A stretch of DNA of 18,279 bases, from contig JACKFH010000053.1 in the NCBI GenBank assembly GCA_020632575.1, forward strand, positions 1 to 18,279, read 5' to 3'. How positions within the stretch are numbered: the stretch's first letter is position 1; every line of letters begins with the position of its first letter. The translations under genes were made by a program, and so were the position numbers. Shown here in pieces: positions 14,229 through 18,279 of the stretch. The notes below the pieces were generated by a model that was not told the origin of the DNA, ran no database searches, and saw only the letters and a program-made list of their open reading frames with translations. Source of the DNA: Candidatus Omnitrophota bacterium (GTDB lineage Bacteria; Hinthialibacterota; Hinthialibacteria; OLB16).

Positions 14229-16010
14229 ATGGGGATATCCAAACTGGGTCTGTGCATCCTGTCTGTGGCTTGGCTGCTGAGCCTCGACGCGGTCGCCTCC
14301 ACTCTTCAGTTCAAGGTTTCGGAGCGGTCTGTCGAGGGGGATACGGGGCAGAGTGTCGTGTTCCTTTCGAAAGCAGTTGGGAATGTCTCTTACTCGGTCA
14401 CCGGACTGGGCGTAATCAAATCGGGAGAGCTCGCGGAGGGCGCCTCCGCCGAAATCCGGTTCAAACGTGACGGCATCGTTCAATTCAAAGTCGGCGAGGG
14501 GAAGAACCAGGAATCGGGTGTCGTCCCGGTCGCCGAAGGAAAACAGGGGGTTGTTCTAATTTCGGGGACCGCCTTTGTCCCCATGCCGGAGGCGAACCCG
14601 GTCGCCCCAACAGCTCCCGCCTTCGAGTTCAGCCCGCTTGCCGAGGACGAGTTTCAATTCAAGAACCCCTATGGCGCCGCGTTCGACAAGCTCTCCACCC
14701 CGGAGAAGATTCGCATGGTCATGGAAAGTCCGAAGACCAGCGAACTCTCGCGAGACGAACGGCGAAACCTCCTGGGATTCCTCTACAACCAAAAGGGGGT
14801 GGAGGAGGCCAACGCGAAGAACTTCAACGAGGCCGAGAAATCGCTCAAAACCGCCATCGATTACATGGGCGAACACGGTCGAGTGGTTTCGAATCTGGCC
14901 TTTGTCACCGCGGTCCAAGGAAACAATCTTGCACTGGCGGGCGACCTCCGAGAGGGAGAGAAACAACTCGAATTCGCGCTCAAACTTCTCGATAAGACCG
15001 AAAATCCCGAACTGAAGAAACAGGTAAACTCGGCGTTGTCCGGCGTTTACACGAAGATGGGTCTCGACCTGCCAAGCACCGATCGCGGCAGGAAAGAGAA
15101 CTACTTCCGAAAGGCTTTGGAGTACGATCCGACTCAACATGTGGCGCTCTTCGAGTTGGGACAGATCGCCTACGCCAACTACGAACTTGAAAAAGCCCTG
15201 GACTTCTACGAGGCCGCCTATAGGTATTCCGGCGAGCCGACTCTCGCCACTCTGATCCAAAAAGTGCGGACGGAATTCGAGCAGGCCGGCGATTTCACCA
15301 CGCATGACCGGGGCGATTTCAAGATCAGCTTCGAGGGGCGGGAGACCAAAGCGGCCGCCGATAAGGCGAGGGGACTTTTAGCCGATGCTCAACGCGATGT
15401 CGGCCGCATGGTGGGACTGCGCCCCAATGACACCATTCCGGTGGTCATCTACAGCGCCGGGCAGTTTCAAAACATCCTCGGGCTTCACAGTTGGGCGGGC
15501 GCCGCCTACGACGGCAAGATTCGGTTGCCGATCGCCGATCTGAGCGAGCGCGAGTTGAAGGAGGGTGAGGACCGCATCCGGCAGATCGTTTACCACGAAT
15601 ACACCCACGCGGTCCTTCAAAGCCATCTCGGGCGAAAGTCGGTTCCAATTTGGTTTCAGGAGGGTCTCGCTCAACTCGCGTCCGGAGAAACGCCACGGGT
15701 CGGAGATCCGAACTGGGTGGTTCGTGGCGTGTCGACCGGGATGATCCCGATTCCCTCGGAAATGACCGGGCAATTCTCAACTGTCCGTGACGGACAGATG
15801 GCCTCCGCTCTCTATTTTGTGTCGTTTTCGTTTATGCGGTATCTCATCGAAGAGCATGGAGGTTGGTCACGTCTTCGGAGATTGATCGACCGCCTGACCG
15901 ATGGTGACAGCATGACCGAGGCCTTTAAATCCACTTATCGCCGAACCTTGAGCGAGATCGAGGAGGATTGGCTGCTTGCCTTGGAGCGTCGCGATCCCTC
16001 GGCGTTCTAG
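14229..16010 (+). CDS. Secreted TPR protein with peptidase MA-like (HExxH) metalloprotease domain
   Basis: A 593-aa protein. The ATG at 14229 gives a classical signal peptide (MGISKLGLCILSVAWLLS, then LDAVAS, cleavage about residue 24). An in-frame TTG 42 bases upstream is less likely. Residues 25-150 are beta-rich and unassigned. Residues about 177-344 hold TPR-like helix pairs, the clearest being HVALFELGQIAYANYELEKA. Residues about 365-590 form a peptidase MA-like gluzincin domain: HEYTH at 456-460 (zinc ligands H456 and H460, catalytic E457) and WFQEGLAQ with E478 as probable third ligand. All catalytic residues are intact. It is probably periplasmic or surface-located; its substrate is unknown. 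It begins 51 bases after sco and ends 14 bases before asnB on the same strand, so it could share their transcript. No good ribosome-binding site is visible. Confidence 0.85.
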   Translation: MGISKLGLCILSVAWLLSLDAVASTLQFKVSERSVEGDTGQSVVFLSKAVGNVSYSVTGLGVIKSGELAEGASAEIRFKRDGIVQFKVGEGKNQESGVVPVAEGKQGVVLISGTAFVPMPEANPVAPTAPAFEFSPLAEDEFQFKNPYGAAFDKLSTPEKIRMVMESPKTSELSRDERRNLLGFLYNQKGVEEANAKNFNEAEKSLKTAIDYMGEHGRVVSNLAFVTAVQGNNLALAGDLREGEKQLEFALKLLDKTENPELKKQVNSALSGVYTKMGLDLPSTDRGRKENYFRKALEYDPTQHVALFELGQIAYANYELEKALDFYEAAYRYSGEPTLATLIQKVRTEFEQAGDFTTHDRGDFKISFEGRETKAAADKARGLLADAQRDVGRMVGLRPNDTIPVVIYSAGQFQNILGLHSWAGAAYDGKIRLPIADLSERELKEGEDRIRQIVYHEYTHAVLQSHLGRKSVPIWFQEGLAQLASGETPRVGDPNWVVRGVSTGMIPIPSEMTGQFSTVRDGQMASALYFVSFSFMRYLIEEHGGWSRLRRLIDRLTDGDSMTEAFKSTYRRTLSEIEEDWLLALERRDPSAF

Positions 16011-16024
16011 CCTTTCATTTTCCC

Positions 16025-17890
16025 ATGTGCGGAATCACCGGCATCGCGGGTTTCGAAGACCCAGAACTCCTGAGACGGATGACCGCGTCTCTGCGCCATC
16101 GCGGACCGGATGAGGAGGGGTTTTACGAGACCGCCAAAGTCTCATTCGGACACCGACGCCTTTCCATCATCGACCTCGAACATGGTCAACAGCCGATGTC
16201 CTCCAATGACCGGAAGGCATGGGTCTGCTTCAACGGTCAGATTTACAACCACTCCGAACTCAGGAAGGGCCTCTCGGACCACTACGATTTCCAAACCACC
16301 TGCGATACGGAGATCCTTCCCGCGCTATATCAAGATCAGGGCATCGGAATGGTCACGAAGTTGCGGGGAATGTTCGCATTCGCATTGTGGGATGAAAGCG
16401 AGGAGACCCTCTATTTGGTTCGGGATCGGATTGGGATCAAACCCCTTTATTACGCGCCCCTTGGTAACCGCCTTCTTTTCGCCTCGGAGCCGAAAGCGCT
16501 CTTGGAACACCCGGAGGTTTCGAGAGAGATCGATCCGTCGGCGCTTCAGACCTACTTGAAACTTCTTTATGTCCCGCCGCCCCTCTCGATATTTCGCGGC
16601 GTCCGACAACTTCCGCCCGGACACTTTTTGAAGTGGAAGGACGGGGAACTTTCGGTTCAGCGATACTGGGAAGTCCCAACCGAACTCGCCCAAGCGAGGA
16701 CCGAAGATGAATGGGCGGAAGAGATCGAACCGGTCCTGCGAGACGCTATCCGGATGCGTCTCATGAGCGATGTCCCGCTGGGGGCTTTCCTCTCGGGCGG
16801 GATCGATTCCTCGACCATCGTCTCGATCATGGCGGAGGGGGCGAGCGAGCGGGTCAAAACCTTTTGCGTCGGGTTTGGCGAGGAGGGCAAGGCTTATGAG
16901 GAGAGGCCGATCGCGCGAAGAGTCTCGGAATATTTCAACACCGACCACCATGAGATCGAAATCCAACTCGATGTGGTTCAGGCCATGGAGGGGATGGTTC
17001 GCGGTTTTGATGAACCTTTCGGAAATCCGACCGCGATGCTTTCGTCGGAACTTTCAAGATTTACTCGACAACATGTCACTGTCGCGCTTGCCGGCGATGG
17101 TGGTGACGAATTGTTCGGAGGGTATCCCCGTTACCAGGGAATGATTCTCTCCGAATGGATTCGCAAAATCCCCAAACCAATTCGAGGAATGATTGCCGCC
17201 TTTGCCGGTGAGAAAGAATCCTCGACCGCCCGGAATTATCGTCGGTGGTTGAGGCAGCTCCTCGAGGGGTCGGACAAAGAACCCGCCCAGCGCTATTCCG
17301 ATTGGGTCGGTTATCGATCCGATCAAGAGATCGCCTCTCTCCTTCAGCCGGATTGGGCCCATGATGTTGAGATGGCCGGGTATTCCGATCCGGTAGCCGA
17401 CCTATTCAGTAAACCCTCGGAGGCGAGTTCTCTCCAACGCGCCATCTATGCGGACCTTCGAGGATTCCTTCCCGAGAATGTGCTTCGTTATACCGACAGG
17501 ATGAGCATGGCCCACAGCCTCGAGGTGCGTGTTCCGTTTACCGATCACCTGCTGGTGGAAAAAATGATGGCTGTCCCCGACTCTCAAAAGGTGACCCGGA
17601 TGGCGAGCAAGCGACTACTGAGAAAGATCATGAAGGACCGATTGCCCGAGGAGGTGGTGGAGCGAAAGAAGCTCGGGTTCAATCCGCCGATGGGAATCTG
17701 GCTTCAATCCGACCGCCTGGGGTTGATCGAGGAATGGCTCAATCCCTCGCTGATCGAGAGCCGGGGGATTTTCAATGCGAAAGAAGTGGAACGACTTGTG
17801 GGGGAACACCGGTCAAAGACCCGGGACTGGGGGCTTCAGATCTGGTCGTTGATTGTTTTTGAGCAGTGGATGCGGTCTTACCTCGACTGA
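16025..17890 (+). CDS. asnB: Asparagine synthase (glutamine-hydrolysing)
   Basis: A 621-aa two-domain enzyme that converts aspartate, glutamine and ATP to asparagine and glutamate. The start at 16025 is fixed by MCGITGIAGF: after methionine removal Cys2 is the glutaminase nucleophile. The N-terminal Ntn glutaminase domain (about 1-200) also shows RHRGPDEEG, GHRRLSIIDL and FNGQIYNH. The synthetase domain begins near 230, with the PPi-loop SGGIDSS (257-263) and GDGGDELFGGYPR (357-369), then RMSMAHSLEVRVPF. Length and motifs fit the bacterial AsnB group that also includes amidotransferases of surface-polysaccharide clusters; I see no such neighbours, so a primary-metabolism role is the default. 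The spacer to the upstream protease gene is 14 bases without a clear ribosome-binding site. The stop codon is immediately followed by the stop of the opposing HIT gene. Confidence 0.95.
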   Translation: MCGITGIAGFEDPELLRRMTASLRHRGPDEEGFYETAKVSFGHRRLSIIDLEHGQQPMSSNDRKAWVCFNGQIYNHSELRKGLSDHYDFQTTCDTEILPALYQDQGIGMVTKLRGMFAFALWDESEETLYLVRDRIGIKPLYYAPLGNRLLFASEPKALLEHPEVSREIDPSALQTYLKLLYVPPPLSIFRGVRQLPPGHFLKWKDGELSVQRYWEVPTELAQARTEDEWAEEIEPVLRDAIRMRLMSDVPLGAFLSGGIDSSTIVSIMAEGASERVKTFCVGFGEEGKAYEERPIARRVSEYFNTDHHEIEIQLDVVQAMEGMVRGFDEPFGNPTAMLSSELSRFTRQHVTVALAGDGGDELFGGYPRYQGMILSEWIRKIPKPIRGMIAAFAGEKESSTARNYRRWLRQLLEGSDKEPAQRYSDWVGYRSDQEIASLLQPDWAHDVEMAGYSDPVADLFSKPSEASSLQRAIYADLRGFLPENVLRYTDRMSMAHSLEVRVPFTDHLLVEKMMAVPDSQKVTRMASKRLLRKIMKDRLPEEVVERKKLGFNPPMGIWLQSDRLGLIEEWLNPSLIESRGIFNAKEVERLVGEHRSKTRDWGLQIWSLIVFEQWMRSYLD

Positions 17891-18232
17891 TCAACCTGGG
17901 GGCCAAATCATTTGACGGCCGCCGAGAATGTGAATGTGTAGGTGGTCGACACTCTGCCCGCCATTCGCCCCCTTGTTGATGACTAAACGATAACCCCCTT
18001 CGTCGATCCCCTCGTCTCTAGCGATTTTGGTGGCGACCGCCATCAAGTGATCCATCAAGCCCGAATCCTCCTCGACTTTCGAGACATCCTCGATGTCCTG
18101 CTTGGGAATAACCAGTATATGGGTCGGCGCTTGGGGGTTGATATCTCGGAACGCGAGGGAGGTGTCATCCTCATAAACCTTGTCGCAGGGTATCTCTCCG
18201 CGGACGATTTTGCTGAACAGAGTTTCGGCCAT
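17891..18232 (-). CDS. HIT-family (HINT-like) nucleotide phosphoramidase
   Basis: A 113-aa histidine-triad protein. The ATG at 18232 has AAGGAGGA 7 nt upstream and begins with the usual METLFSKI-like start (MAETLFSKIVRGEIP). An ATG 42 bases further upstream lacks such a signal. The triad is HLHIHILGGRQM (97-108; H97, H99, H101), followed by WPPG at the C-terminus, which places it in the HINT/HinT branch that hydrolyses purine-nucleoside phosphoramidates and acyl-AMPs. DINPQAPTHILVIPK (30-44) is the conserved nucleotide-binding stretch, with H38. The protein is cytosolic, complete and of normal length. It converges on asnB with no bases between the two stop codons. The physiological substrate of bacterial HINT proteins is not well settled. 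Confidence 0.95.
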   Translation of the reverse strand: MAETLFSKIVRGEIPCDKVYEDDTSLAFRDINPQAPTHILVIPKQDIEDVSKVEEDSGLMDHLMAVATKIARDEGIDEGGYRLVINKGANGGQSVDHLHIHILGGRQMIWPPG

Positions 18233-18279
18233 GATGGGTTCCTCCTTAAACCAACGTACCAAATACAATTGCATACTCT

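Noticed and set aside
15968..16024. N-terminal extension of asparagine synthase
   Set aside because: Cys2 of MCGITG must be N-terminal for glutaminase activity, so translation starts at 16025.

Overview
The window is bacterial chromosome, moderately GC-rich, with dense protein genes on both strands and no rRNA, tRNA, CRISPR array or intact insertion sequence that I can see. A single-pass membrane protein with a pseudopilin-like tail carrying YSPTNG motifs, FG-GAP/EF-hand-like and dockerin-like calcium motifs, a secreted beta-helix protein and a GAF/sigma-54 activator together suggest a Gram-negative-type, aerobic member of a poorly cultured phylum (Planctomycetota, Sumerlaeota, Hydrogenedentota or Omnitrophota type). 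That placement is a low-confidence inference. Aerobic respiration is better supported, because the heme A pathway and a Sco copper chaperone are present.

Layout. 1-2300: a large membrane-anchored protein of unknown function on +, preceded by a 9-bp hairpin at the window edge. 2366-2686: a damaged DUF2442 gene. 2757-5440 (-): a GAF/AAA+/Fis sigma-54 activator, a small four-helix membrane protein translationally coupled to it, then a small calcium-motif protein after a repeat hairpin. 5528-7633 (+): a divergently transcribed two-segment membrane protein with an acidic tail that repeats a (D/E)D(P/L)FG motif. 7634-7809: a compound palindrome holding a terminator. 7810-9153 (-): a secreted beta-helix protein. 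9154-9713: dispersed hairpins and a broken antitoxin/PIN-toxin pair. 9714-14177 (+): a tight operon ctaA-ctaB-ABC ATPase-ABC permease-sco. 14229-17890 (+): a TPR/peptidase-MA metalloprotease and asparagine synthase. 17891-18232 (-): a HIT protein whose stop codon abuts that of asnB.

How the genes fit together. CtaB farnesylates heme B to heme O, CtaA oxidises heme O to heme A, and Sco delivers copper to the CuA site. The cassette therefore matures an aa3/caa3-type cytochrome oxidase whose structural genes are not in the window. An ABC-2 exporter pair is embedded between the heme and copper genes and is the most attractive functional unknown. Two intercistronic hairpins in this operon wrap around stop codons. 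The accessory parts of the window (DUF2442, antitoxin/PIN) are decaying relics, and one of them is cut off at a dispersed hairpin element.
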